A DNA stretch of 64,000 nucleotides from Gracilaria gracilis (taxonomy: Eukaryota > Rhodophyta > Florideophyceae > Gracilariales > Gracilariaceae), in assembly GCA_030374805.1 (NCBI GenBank), contig JARGSG010000101.1, positions 62,001 through 126,000 of the forward strand, in the 5' to 3' direction. The translations under genes were made by a program, and so were the position numbers. The notes beneath the pieces were generated by a model. The model worked only from the letters and a program-made list of their open reading frames with translations, was not told the DNA's origin and ran no database searches. Shown here piece by piece: positions 1 to 11,410 of the stretch. The stretch's first letter is position 1. Every line of letters starts with the position of its first letter.

Positions 1-94
1 TTAATCCTCTTTCTGCTCGCCTGGCGAATACTGATTGGGTACGAGAAGTGCATAATAATACACTTTTTAATTGCTGGTCACACAAAGAACGTGT

Positions 95-590
95 GCGACG
101 GAGCGTTTGGTTTAGTTAAGAGACGTTTGAAGCAAAGAAGTGTGCTTTGCCCTGCCGAAATGATGAGTGTCATCATTGAGTGACAGTAGGGAGAAAAACG
201 TGGTTGTTTGCTCGCTTGAAGTTCAATGGAGGGACTGGAAGCTGCTTTTAACGCCATTTTTCTCTGTTCCAAGTTCTTTTGTATATCCCGTTATCATGTA
301 TTTAGATTTGCGGCTGATGTTCCTGGTTTTGTTCAAGTCAAAGAGCTTTCTACTACTGAAAAGTATAAAAATGCTAAGCTTTTAAAACGTGGTGTGACTG
401 CAGAATATGTAATTTAAAACATGACTGATGAATGCTCGGCTTCACATTGGTCTTCACTACCTGAACTTTCAGATATACCGTCGGCCCACGAACAGAATCG
501 GAGGAACTATTTGATCGAGAATGTTCTTGACCGCTACTATGAAAGCAACGAGGTGGTAAGAACTGCCTATTTTGAATCTGGAACAAACTA
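95..590 (+). pseudogene. Remnant of a transposase-like protein C-terminus (DUF7869-like)
   Basis: Three short reading stretches in different frames look like successive parts of one protein. From about 108 the translation reads CDGAFGLVKRRLKQRSVLCP. From 226 a second frame carries SRYHVFRFAADVPGFVQVKE and ends in LLKRGVT at a stop near 415. A third stretch starts at the ATG at 422 and ends at 589 with YLIENVLDRYYESNE. From memory this order (a G-FG-KR block, then a YH-FRF-AD-PG block, then a C-terminal LP-ERxxYL helix) matches the C-terminal part of DUF7869-type, transposase-like proteins of eukaryotes. I could not search for it. The frame changes and the missing upstream part mean it is not functional here. 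An unrelated conserved protein family is the main alternative. Confidence 0.4.
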
Positions 591-726
591 GACCTGAAAA
601 TATTTCTGGCATAACTTCGGAACGCGTGCGTCTACTTGAAATCTTCGAAGCTCTCCGGAAAGCTCTGCGTGTGCTCTATAACTTTCATTTTGAGGTCTAA
701 TTGGACTCAAGAGAAGTGTTATGGCC

Positions 727-1937
727 TTATTTTTTTACCAAATTTTGGACATATTGAGTAATTAAAATAGATCCGTACACAATTAGCGTTCGGCAAGCAT
801 CACTTCGCTCTGCGGCGTTCTTTTTCCTAACATCCTTGCTGGAATTTTTGGCCACCCACAGGCCACAAATGCACACGGCGCTCTTGCGAGGCACCTCCTC
901 GCAAGCCCAATGAGCGCCGACCAGCTTGTGCAGTTCTGCAAACCGGATGATTTTGTTCTGTGCCACACCATACCCCACAGCAGAATCCGTGTTCAACGCC
1001 GCAAGTAGCTTTGCGGACAAGTTTTCCTTGTCGGCACTTGCCATTCCTACAAAGCCTGCACGCAAATGCCTTGTGTAAAGGATATAAGAATCCGTGTAAC
1101 TTGTGCCCAACTCGTAGCTGATTTCCTTCGTGTTCAACACTTCGTCGCATGAGAACAAAGTGTGGTTCTTTATGCGCACGTCGCTGCGCTCGCTTTCAGC
1201 GAAATGTACACGAATCCAGTTGTCACCTTGTTCGCGCAGTTTGAGAGTTCCGTACGAGTTTTTTCGTCACTCAGTTGCCCTTTCCCTCTCACATCGGCGA
1301 AAGCTCAGTTGTAATGGCGCTGCTTTGGATGGTGCTTCTACACTTGAGCTCGCCAACACTCTTTTGCGTTCTGCCCTTGCCAGTAGCTGCTTGCGTTCAT
1401 ATTCGTCAATGTGACAGGATGCAGGTCGCAGCTGCTGCACCGCGAGCAGAGGTATCATATTGAACGCGGGTCAAGTTGGCCCTTTTGTAACATAGGAGCC
1501 GATGACATAGTTAAATTGCGTCGCTTGTAAGTGAGATTCTGAGATTAGGGTTTGCTTCCGACTGGGTTGCTTTTCGGCAGGCAGCTCTTGATTGAAAGGT
1601 GTTCTCTTTGCGAAACCGCCTTGCTCTGAGAAAAAAGGGAATTTCAGTTGCAGGCGTGCATGTTGCGGGCGGAGCTGTACTTCAACGACTTTGCGTTCAG
1701 AGTCTAATCTGCTGTGTGCATGACGGTGTGGCTATTGCAATAGATGCCACTCTGTGTCTTCCCGTACAAATCCAGTTCCCCAAGATGGCGACAAGGTTGG
1801 GCGGCTCTGGCGGCTCCAGACTTCGAAAATGACGCTCGCCGTTCGAAATGGCGTACGACTTGACCAAGCCGATCTTTTGCTTGTATGAGGTAGTAAGCGA
1901 AATGGGCGCAACGGCCTTCATAGCTGCCACTACCAGA
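727..1937 (-). pseudogene. Unrecognised broken minus-strand coding region
   Basis: Read on the minus strand this stretch is mostly open, but in several frames. The best part is 1308-727. It begins before the GTG at 1179 and runs through GQLSDEKNSYGTLKLREQ, then DNWIRVHFAESERSDVRIKN, then ISYELGTSYTDSYILY and VGYGVAQNKIIRFAELHKLV, with a Cys-rich end (CEEVPRKSAVCICGLW). Further upstream, 1697-1471 is open for about 75 codons (FSEQGGFAKRTPF, ISESHLQATQFNYVIGSYVT), and 1458-1267 is open in another frame. The composition looks like real protein rather than chance frames. I do not recognise the family. It could be a decayed mobile-element or host gene. No promoter, RNA signal or repeat end is visible around it. 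Confidence 0.35.
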
Positions 1938-1985
1938 TTTTCTTTCCAATCAATTGCAATTTTATTTAAATTGTTCCCAATGTCC
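1938..1985 (-). mobile_element. LINE 3' tail fragment, about 48 bp
   Basis: A T-rich start (ttttcttt) is followed by caatcaattgcaatttta and then gttcccaatgtcc. This is the reverse complement of the extreme 3' end of the LINE family found throughout the window. No coding sequence is attached, so it is an extremely 5'-truncated insertion or a relic of one. It interrupts the unrecognised material on either side and creates a spurious plus-strand open frame across the junction. Confidence 0.6.
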
Positions 1986-2570
1986 AGATGGCGCAATGGA
2001 GAGTCAGGTGGACACTGGTCAAGGTCTATGTTGGCCTACATTGCATTCAGCGGGTCACCATTGGGGGGCTCTAGGCGGGCTCCAGGCAGGCAAACTCGGC
2101 GCGCGGGCGGTCATCAAGGTCGCGCAGGCGCCACGCGGGCGCGTCGCCTAGCGCAACGTGCAGCACCCAGTGATAGCAGCAGCTGGGTTTGGGCGCTGGC
2201 CCTACGCAAGGAAGAGGTGCGCCGCGTTGGTGGCCATGGCATCTCCCTCACCCTCGATAACGCCGCCACCGCCCCCCTATGACATGAAGGCGGTGCTCAG
2301 GCGCACTGTGCGTTCCACGTCGGAAATGCACCCAAAATTTTCGATCTACGACTCGAGACCGACGGAGGGCAGCTAATTGTCGTTGTAGGGCCTGTTTTGA
2401 GACGACGCCCATACCTCGATGCGGATGCTCCCATCGTGGTCGGTGGTCATGACCTCCTGGTTGCTACCGCCGCTCTTCTTCCAATTTAGGTTTGAGATTA
2501 TCGCACCTGCCGTTCACAATCTGTGGACATGGCACTTGGCGCTGGCGTGTAGCGCACAGAGCGGTGGTGT
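1986..2570. other. Unassigned GC-rich stretch
   Basis: No supportable gene. Positions 2080-2300 are clearly richer in G and C than the flanks (runs such as gcgcgcgggcgg and ccgccaccgcccccc). Short plus-strand frames exist (2158-2376, with a proline run), but nothing in them is recognisable. The stretch ends abruptly where LINE homology begins near 2571. Confidence 0.3.
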
Positions 2571-3242
2571 ACACATTCCACATTTGAGTGTTGCAACTTT
2601 GTTCCCACCGTTTGTAATACGTAGATCGCACACGATTCAACTGGTCTAGACTAGAATCCCAGAAGAAGCGATATCGGTCAGGACGCATTGATACGGAAGT
2701 GATCCAGTGGCTACTGGTTGTGTCCACTAGTTGGCTACAAGCATCCTCCAGATCTTCTTTTGAGGTTGCGTGGTCAAAACGTGAAGCCATATTAGGCAAG
2801 TTGGCTTTGTAATACGTCTGAGAGTCTTCGATTTTGTCCACGCCTTTGAGTTGCGCCTTCGAAATCTTCGGTTTCCGAGGTGAGAATTGAGTTGTCATCC
2901 AGTCAATGTCTGCAACAACCATGTAGTGATCCGAGACTGCATCCCATGATCCACTTGCTGTTGCTACATTTCGAACAGACACTCGCTTTGAGATGAAGAA
3001 ATCCACTACGCTCGAACCATTTGGGGTGCGAAATTTTGGCGTCAACCCGGATGGAGCCCTCAGCAAAGGGTCCCATTTGCGGATCCACGCTCGGAGGCGG
3101 CGACCATGCATGTTCGTTCATTGATCCCGGTCGTCATGACGGGATTTTCAGTCGCCACCCAGTAACGTCGGACCACGGATCAAAGACTTCAATCGCTCCA
3201 GGAATCCCTTCATGTCCTCATCTGAAGCGCTCGGACTAAGAT
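2571..3242 (-). mobile_element. LINE ORF2 fragment (endonuclease C-terminal half and linker)
   Basis: On the minus strand this encodes the second half of the APE-type endonuclease (SSVVDFFISKRVSVRNVAT, then SDHYMVVADIDW, which holds the SDH catalytic motif) and the start of the linker to the reverse transcriptase (KANLPNMASRFDHATSKEDL). It is cut at its 5' side (near 3242) by the insertion of another LINE 3' end, and at its 3' side (near 2571) by unrelated sequence. It is about 90-95 % similar by eye to the same region of the other LINE copies. It is a fragment and cannot function. Confidence 0.8.
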
Positions 3243-6200
3243 TTCTTTTCTTCTCTCAATCAATTGCTGTTTTATTTATAGTGTTCCCAATATCCCATGA
3301 AGAGCGGCAGGGTAACACTGTCAAGGTGTAAACTAACTTGGTTAATTACAAACCAACGCAGTCGTTCTTACTACTTATAGCACATATTTACAACTGTGCT
3401 CCTTCCAGTACCTCCAGTATTTCGGTCGCCTCCTGCCTCTCTCCAGGTGACCAATCTTCCATTCCAAGTACTACCTTCAGTCTTCCGTACTTCCAGTACT
3501 CGTGTCCAAGTACATCACGTGCCTCCAATGGGTTCGCTGAGAACTCATTGAAGTACCATTGGATACCCATCATTCTGTGCGAAACTTTGCGCAACCGAAG
3601 AACGGGTGGGTATTTTCCACTTGCCGAATACGGGATTTTGCGAACGCGTCTTGCCGAGGCAAGTTTCCACTCCACATTCCGTATCCCTCCAATTCCTGTT
3701 GTACACACATTATCAATTTCAGATCGCAGTGCCGAAATTGAAGGATGTGCATTATACAGCCACAATTGCCAACATGCTCGGTTCACCTTCAACTGTCGCG
3801 ATCTGTGTTCCAATTCAAGATTCAATGCCGTTTCACCACACGATTGATAGTGCCGTAGACGTTTGGAGTCGAGCACAATTCGTCGCAGGGCCGCAGACTC
3901 TAAACGACAAAGTGCACGCATCATTGGCACCCGATATGTTCCAAACCGAGATGCCATTTTTCCAAGAATCAGTTTGAAGAATGATGCTTCCAGCTTCACT
4001 ATCACCATTTCCAAATGTGGTGTGAGCCGTACAAGATGCAACGCATATTCGTAAATCGACCTCACAAATGCGCGGTACAAACTCACACAGCTGCGCGTAT
4101 CAAATCCATTCCGGTGCAGACCAGCACCGGCTAGGCTTCCTAATCGACGTTGGGCATTTTGTACGCGTTCTATGTGCTTGTCGGCTGTTACTCCATTGGT
4201 GTTTAGAGACACCTCCAGATATACTGCGCTACGTACCACGCTCAGCTTATCACCAGCATGTGTGAATATGGCAGAGTGATTTTGGTTTGCAGGCAGTTGC
4301 AGTACCATCGACTTGCCGTTTGCAGTGTTCCACGGCATTTGCATTTCTTTGCCCCAACTACTGCATATGTCTAGCAGTTGTTGCAGCCCGCCTTCGCTCT
4401 TCGCCATCAGAATCTCATCGTCGGCAAATGCACTTGCACCTCGATCCGACACATGATATGGCACCGCCTGCACTCGATACAGCATGGAATCAATATACAT
4501 GTTGAACAATGTACCGCTGAATGGGTCACCGTGGGGGACTCCAAGAGTCATTTGTACTTGCTGACCTTTCCAATTTCCATTTATGAAAGCGTTGAATGGT
4601 TGCAGCAGCAAAGTAGTCATTGCCGCATGCTTCGGTTGTAGCCTGGATGCGCACACTTGCGACAATAGTTTTCGGTTAACTTTGTCGTACGCCTTCGTTA
4701 GATCCAGTACTGCCACACGCGAGTGGCCGTTTGTGATGATGTTATTCACCTCCACAATCGACTGTTTCGTTCCATTGTACTTTGAAAACCCATACTGATA
4801 CTCATGAAACTCGATATAGTTCACCACAATCGAGTTTAATGCAGCCGAAATTGCTTTACGCAAGTGCGACAGAATAGATATCGGTCGGTAGTTGGATGGT
4901 ACCGAGATGTCGCCTTTCTTGTATATGGGCGATATACGTGTCTGCCGCAACGTTGATGGTAGATATGCCAACTTGCCACACGCTCGCCACAGCTTGAGAA
5001 GCGTGGAAGCGCACAAAGTTGGACTCACCTGTAGCATTTCCGATGCCACGTTATCGCGCCCAATCGATCTTCCCTTCTTTGCATCCTTGATCGATTTTTC
5101 CAATGCAATCCGGAACGAGTTCGGAACATCAAATGAGACTGATTTCACCCCACATTCTGGTGGTTGGTACTCGGCAATAAACTCAGCAGTCCTGTGGGTC
5201 TAATGGATTTCCACGTTCCAGTGCCCGTGCGCTATGCTGAGATCGTAATTTCAACACCGAGTTGATTCGATTCACTGCTTGAGATGCTGTTTCGTCCTCG
5301 GCGGTGTCAAGAAATTCGTCCAACAGTTGTCTCTTCTTTGCCCGCCAACGACGTTTAATGAATGGGTCAATCTCCTTGTACACATTCCACATTTGAATGT
5401 TGCCACTTCGTTTCCACCGTTTGTAATACGTAGATCGCACACGACTCAACTGGTCAAGACTATAATCCCAGAAGAAGCGATTTCGGTCAGGACGCATTGA
5501 TACGGAAGTGATCCAGTGGCTACTGATTGTGTCCACAAGTTGGCTACAAGCATCCTCCAGATCCTCTTTTGAGGTTGCATGGTCAAAACGTGAAGCCACA
5601 TTAGGCAAATTGGCTTTGTAATACGTCTGAGCGTCTTCGATTTTGTCCACGCATTTGAGTTGCGCCCTAAAAATCTTCAGTTTTCGTGGTGAGAATTGAG
5701 TTGTCATCCAGTCAATGTCTGCAACAACCATGTAGTGATCCGAGACCGCATCCCACGATCCACTAGCTGTTGCTACGTTTCGAACAGACACTCGCTTCGA
5801 GATGAAGAAATCCACTACACCCGAACCATTTGGGGTGCGAAACGTTGGCGTCAACTCGGATGGAGCCCTCAGCAAAAGGTCCCATTAGCGGATCTACGCT
5901 CGGAGGCGAAGACCATGCCTGTTTGTTCGTGGATCCCAGTCGCCATGGCGGGCATTCCATTCGCCAGCCAATAACGTCGGACCGCGGATCAAAGACTTCA
6001 ATCGCTCCAGGAATCCGCTTATGTCCTCATCTGAAGCGCTCGGACTGAGATATACTCCTATCACATTGAGATCTGGGCGAACTGTCAGTGCCAGGGTTTG
6101 GTATAGCGCGGTGCCGTACTTGGCCACGACCTGCGTAGAGAAGCGTTGATGATGGAAAATCGTGATCCCACCTCTCGGCGCACGACTCCTATACTCCGCT

Positions 6201-6245
6201 TCCAGCGCCACCCTCACATGTGGCAATGCCAACGACACCACGACC
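3243..6245 (-). mobile_element. LINE 3' part: ORF2 endonuclease and reverse transcriptase, broken
   Basis: This minus-strand LINE begins at 6245 inside ORF2 (SLALPHVRVALEAEYRSRAP of the endonuclease) and runs to its 3' end near 3250 (caatcaattgctgttttatt in plus orientation). Visible parts in order: endonuclease with GEWNARHGDWDP near 5950 and SDHYMVV near 5735; linker; RT with YKKGDISVPSNYRPISILSH near 4890, LTKAYDKVNRKL near 4700, the GDPFSGTLFN block near 4535, and an FADDEIL catalytic block near 4420; then a C-terminal region ending at 3388. Stops at about 5888-5895 and a frame change near 5180 break ORF2. Its 5' side is joined directly to the 5' end of an oppositely oriented LINE at 6246. 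This copy lies within another LINE fragment (2571-3242). Confidence 0.85.
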
Positions 6246-9195
6246 TTTTTTTTTCTTCTGGGAGTTTGTGAGTGCAAGCGGGTCCAGGGACGCAGTCGTA
6301 CGAGGCTAGTACCCTGCCGCGCCCTCCTGCAAAGTACGGTGGACTGAGGCCCTGTTCAATCAGGAATCTCCAGGTTATTGCAACCGGAGAGCCGAAGGAG
6401 TACTCGGGGAAACTTGGCGAACGCCAGCACCCATTAGGAAAAGCCAGAGCGGTACAAGTCGAAGCGGAGCTTTGGTGCAAAAACTTGTGTGTCCACAGAG
6501 GCACTCAAGACTGCACCAGAGTGGCCGCGTTCGCTACGCAGTGACGGCCAAGTGGGAGCACTTGTGTCGGAGCGTCAAAAGCCCTGTGTTACCACTTTCA
6601 AAGGCGGCCCGGCTGCCACCGCCAAGCCTTAGGTTTGTGAAACCCTCTGGGTGTAGTACCCACTCCATAGACACGAAGGCAGTGGTACAGAGTTGACTGC
6701 TGTGGGGCTACCCCCAAAAAAACCTCATTTCAAGCATTTGAAAAATTTTAACGCCGAATCGGGTGGACCCTGCCAAATTTTTGTCGGAGGCGCCTTGAAT
6801 CTGTAGAGAAGCGTTTTATCTTTCAAACGAGCTACAGATCGTTTCCGGCAAGTAACTGGATTAGAAGTTACAAGCCTCCGGAGTTCATCGAAAAATCACC
6901 GTTTTTGACCCTTCTGGGGCACCGCCCTCAAACGACCCCAAAAACGACCCCAAAAACGACGATCTCGCAAAAACGTCCAAAAGTTATAAGTATCTTGCAA
7001 CGTGTCAAAGGCGCCGGCGGTGGGCACGTAATTCCAGTCATTTGAGACCACATTGGATCAAAGCTGGAAATTAACTTTATCGATGCTTAGCTATCCGAAT
7101 TTTCTCGCATTGCATCTGGACCAGTGCAAAACGAGTACAAAGTAGTTTAAGTAAAGTTTAGCAGGTTTCGCGAGAAAAAGTCCAACAAAGGCGCAAAAGT
7201 TTGAAAACATTGAAAACACAAAAAAACCGCAGAACACGTGAAAAGTGCGTCAAGAAGCCATAAGAGCCATCAAAACAAAAGAAACGACAAAAAATTTTAG
7301 AAAATTATTCAAAAAAATTGAAAAATGACTTCCCGCGAAACCACGTCCTCTAATATGGAGAACCGTTTCAGCCCTTTTGGCTGACCCCGGGGAGACCATG
7401 GAAGGCATTCGCTTCCCACTTGATGGTAATCGCGAACCTGATTTCAAATCTTGGAAACCAGGTCTATCAAAGGCCATTCCGAAGAAAGTATCGCCGATCC
7501 CAGACCGCAATGGCCCTCAGCCTGTGCGCACCCCGGACGAGGCGAGGGCCACTTTTGGAGCGTGTCGAACGCTCATCAAATGCCCAAACTGCCATTCTAA
7601 GAATTCATTCACTCTAAATGGTGACTCTAAGTTTGGACCCACTGTGCGCTGCTCCGTCAAAGGCTGCCATCGCTCTTTTTACGGGTTGCGGTTTCATGAA
7701 ATAATTCGACCATTTCTGGCGCCGAGCAGCCCCAGGAACGGCTCTCAGCCGTCAGTCGCATGCACTCCTAGGCTTGCCGAGCACTCCATCAGCCACACCA
7801 GCACGCCCTCCAGCGCACCTGTTGCCGTAGTACAGATACCAAAACAGCAATGGGAGTCGATCTGGAGGAGATGCCAGACACTAGACGATCAGGTTGCTCG
7901 GCTCACCCAGCAGCTTCAATCCTCTCGCAGCGATGCCACTGTACTACAACAGAAGCAAAAGCAACGTGCTCCAGAAATTGAAGCACGGCCTGTGCAAACG
8001 GCCGCGAACAGACAGTGACTTAACCCGGCTCCGCCTAACACTGGACGAGCCCAATCGCGGAGAAACCCTGTCCGTGAAGCAAGGACTGGAACAAATACTG
8101 ATATAAAGACTTGGGCGCAGATTGCAAGAGAAGGCCAGCCTCGGTCATTGAACAAGTTAACACCTGAGTTCCTTTCTCGAATGGCTAAGATGGCTCAAAA
8201 CCTCAAGTCTGGAGGATATGCTCCACTGCCGACATCTCAATCTCGGCCCCCGAAAATGGAAGCGCAGTACTTCCGGGGCATACCGCGCGGCCCTTACCGC
8301 CCTCTCATGAGAAACCTTCGCAGTGGTCTTCCAAGCCGTTGCGTCATCGCTCTGTCTTTCATAGGACGTTCGATATTGGAAATCGTGACTGTCTCTGACG
8401 TTGGTAACAAACTGGTTTCAGGAATGCGGGCAGCCGGGTACACGCACATGCCTAACCTCGCCGCCACCTCGAATGACATGTCATCGCGAAAGATGATGAG
8501 TAAGGTCGAATGACGACAGAAGAACCTGGAGCAGGCGCTATATCGCCTGCAGACTGCTGCAACTCGCACAACGTCAGCGTGGGCCAAGCATTGGAATACG
8601 TCCCAAGTGAAGGTAACCCAGGAGTTGATGCACAATGAGCAGCCAACTACACCGAATCAGAATGTGAACCTGACTGCAAACCAGCATGGGAAAGCCAACA
8701 GAGATTCTTCCAATGCAAGTCCGATGGAACCTAAGGGAACTCGTACCAGAGCTGCTGCTCCTATCGACCGACTTGCACCATTGCGAAAACATATTAGGTT
8801 CGCAGAGGACTCCCAAACAACAGTAGCGGCCATCGATGCCCATACGAAAATGAGAAGTCATGTACGTCTCGCTGAAGATTCAACCGCATCCATCGTTGAA
8901 AGAAGGGCTCCAACGATGCTTCAGCCCACTGACCGGACGATAGACGGAAATAGTGGGACTGGGACGATTGTCCACTTTGTTTCAGAGGAAGCAGGAGCAA
9001 AAGAATCTCCACTGCCTATGAGCAATTTGACTCACTCTGAACAGCCCCTAACACAAGGAGACGATCCGAACAACACTCAACAGATATCCCACATCGTCGA
9101 AATTGAACAACAATCGCAGTCGTCGGAGTTGTCCACCGACACTCGACAAAATGTCGTTTCGATGTCTGGGGCAAACAATGCAGCTCATAACACGG
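6246..9195 (+). mobile_element. LINE 5' part: 5'UTR and ORF1, inverted relative to 3243-6245
   Basis: It starts with a T-run (6246-6254) and cttctgggag, the same 5' terminus seen in the full-length LINE ending at 39006. The 5'UTR is about 1.07 kb. ORF1 starts at the ATG at 7325 (MTSRETTSSNMENRFSP), shifts frame near 7375, and is then open from 7377 to 8018 and from about 8148 to 9200, with a stop at 8512. ORF1 features: a CPNC/CSVKGC zinc-ribbon-like motif (about 7580-7670), a coiled-coil-like QWESIWRRCQTLDDQVARLT (about 7850), and a conserved YFRGIPRGPYRPLM block (about 8270). Homology stops near 9195, before the end of ORF1. The arrangement relative to 3243-6245 is that expected of a twin-primed LINE insertion. 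ORF1 of such LINEs is an RNA-binding chaperone. Confidence 0.8.
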
Positions 9196-10683
9196 TAGTC
9201 CCTCACCGCCAACCTCGTTATTCATCGCCGTTGTTGATGTTGCCGTTGTTTGTTCGATTCCGTATCTTGCGTTATTGGTTGGTTTCGTTGGTGTTGTAAT
9301 TCCCTTTTTTTCGATTGCGTTCCTCCCTGAGGGCGTTGTGTTGGTAGTGGTTCGACGTTGACTCTCTATTGTGATTGTGTTTGGGTGCTCGTTTTTTTTT
9401 TTTTTTTTTCAATCAATTGCTTTTTATTTATAGTGTTCCCAATGTCCCATGAAGAGCAGCAGGGTAACACTGTCAAGGTGTAAACTAACTTGGTCAATTA
9501 CGAACCAACGCAATCATTCTTACTACTTATAGCACAGATTTACAACTGTGCTTCTTCCAATACCTCTAGTATTTCGGTCGCCTCCTGTCTCTCTCCAGGT
9601 GACCAATCTTCCATTCCGAGTAGTACCTTCAGTCTTCCGTACTTCCAGTACTCGTGCCCAAGTACATCACGTGCCTCCATTGGGTTCGCTGGGAACTCAT
9701 TGAAGTACCATCGGATACCCATCATTCGGTGCGAAACTTTGCGCAACCGAAGAACGGGTGGGTATTTTCCATTCGCAGCACACGGGATTTTGCGAACGCG
9801 TCTTGCCGAGGCAAGTTTCCACTCCGCATCCCGTATTCTTCCTATTCCTTTTGTACACACATTATCAATTGCTCGTTGTTGCCCTTGTTGTCGATCGCTA
9901 TCCGATATGTTTGGTCTCCCTCTATTGTTCTTCTTGGGACCCCCGCAACGTGTTTGCGGGTTCTGATCCGAGAGGCTGAGACCATTTTTATCGAAGTCTG
10001 GGCACTAGCTTTGTGCTCAGCAGTTGTTGTTGAAGTCCGTGCACTACGTGTGTTCTCGGCATTTTTTTGGTCATCACTGCATTACCTGTGCGACGAACGG
10101 TTGATCCGAGTAATCGGGGACGGGAGCCAGGCGGCTTGAACCAAGGCGGACGAGCTGACTAGCGGGCTCCACCGGTCGTTTTGGGCGGATAACGGTGTTG
10201 TACCGCGAGCGCTAAAGCTAACGGGGTGCCGTGGCGTACTGCACTTTGGTTGTGGTGTTTGACTTTTGTTTGTTGAACCTGACTGTGTTAGGTGCTTGGA
10301 CGGCGGTGAAGGCATCCATAAGGAGCTTTTCATCCGTGCAATTGACTCATTGGCTTGTCCAGTGGGCTTTTAGTACGGGGAGGGAACGTATCGAAGGCTG
10401 ACCTCCCATTGGGATCAGGCCGCTTGTGATCATCATTGATTGCTCGCTAGAAGCGTACCTTGGGTGTCAAAGTAGCTGCTGTTTCAAGGTCGCGCAAGTT
10501 CTTGCAAGAGATCAGAGAGGATTTTACTTGGTGAAGGCATATCTTTGGCCACTAACCATCCTCTGGACATCTCGTAGAGAGCAACGCGCCTTCTCCCGGA
10601 AGGCAGGAGGAGGTAGACTGAAGAAGTCGTTTCCTACCCGGAAGGTCTCCGGGGGTCAGGGGTCCGACTCCCTAGGGTACCGG
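9196..10683 (+). mobile_element. 5' leader of LTR element D (related to the element B leader)
   Basis: From about 9280 this stretch matches the leader of element B at 31240-32157 (tgcgttcctccctgagggcg, then ggttgatccgagtaatcggg, then the gggcccg end beyond element A). It is interrupted by a short LINE tail (9392-9869) and stops at agggtaccgg, where element A inserted. It contains no long reading frame. A CCCGG/CCGGG hairpin (10637-10653) and the conserved gcatatctttggcc block match leaders of families A, B and C. The 5' LTR that should precede it is absent; a LINE lies there instead. The leader resumes at 17142. Confidence 0.65.
9392..9869 (-). mobile_element. 5'-truncated LINE tail with target-site duplication
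   Basis: An 18-base T-run followed by caatcaattgctttttattt marks the LINE 3' end in minus orientation. About 330 bp of ORF2 C-terminus follows on the minus strand (WYFNEFPANPMEARDVLGHE, ending EILEVLEEAQL). The insertion is flanked by tgctcg at 9386-9391 and again at 9870-9875, and the uninterrupted target (gggtgctcgttgttgccc) is present at 31318. It is therefore a genuine recent insertion of only about 480 bp into the element D leader. Confidence 0.9.
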
Positions 10684-11410
10684 TGTTGATGTATGGATGT
10701 GGTCGAGTGCCTGTCAGTCCCTCAAAGGTGCTCCAAGTACTTGGAATACAAAGTTGCAGGGGAGCATGGGCACTTTTGGGCACCCTCATGAGAAAAGCGC
10801 ATATGCGTGTCTCCGCGAACCGAACGTGATACTGCAATATGATTGGCTACTGCAAATGGCTACATGCAACGTGGTTTGCACAAGTGGAACGTGTTGTATG
10901 GAGCGAGAAGGGCAGATGGAACAAGTGGTACGCTGTGATTGGCTGCAGCCTATAGGTGGTGGCCAGTTATGCATTAGCGGAGTATCTGTTATTATAGGCC
11001 ATTGTGAGAGGTTGTGCAATGTATGCGATTCTGGGCTACTATGAAGGGTTTTGGAGCGAATGTGCGATTCTGAGCTGCGCGAGGGTGTTGGCTGTGCCAG
11101 ACCGAAATTGTCAATTTTTAGAGCAAGATATAGATCATGGAGTTGGCATTGGATTTGGCACGATTTGATTTAGTTGTTTGAATTCGTATTGTGTTTTGCG
11201 CGCGCTTTTGCTGTCAAAGTGTACACTTTGACAACGTGTGCAGTTATGTCGCTGGCTGCGACGGCGGCGGCGCGCGCTAGAGTATTTGTAGGTTGCGATC
11301 GCTGCCCGATCACTAAACTCGGGAAGAAGGTGGCCTACCCCCTTTGTTTGTCTTACTCATCTTCTTCACTACTTTCCCCTTTCCTTCTCTAACCTGCGTT
11401 CGTTGCGTTA
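10684..11410 (+). repeat. 5' LTR of element A
   Basis: 727 bp, starting TGTTGATG and ending in gcgtta directly before the primer site. Visible signals: CCAAGTACTTGG palindrome; GCGCATATGCG core; an inverted CCAAT box in gattggctactgcaaat; a 22-bp perfect palindrome at 11212-11233 (arms TGTCAAAGTGT / ACACTTTGACA). The transcription start and polyadenylation site are not resolved by eye. Confidence 0.93.

Noticed and set aside
1848-2282. Plus-strand open frame of 144 codons
   Set aside because: It runs across a LINE 3' tail and a GC-rich stretch; composition is arginine- and alanine-rich by base bias and no motif is visible.
3338-3847. Plus-strand frame of 169 codons
   Set aside because: Antisense shadow of the LINE ORF2 C-terminus. 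The same shadow recurs at 9490, 32716 and 49602 wherever the LINE is present.
10786-11019. Minus-strand frames inside LTR-A (also 16516-16749)
   Set aside because: Present only because the LTR is repeated; no start context, motif or codon bias.
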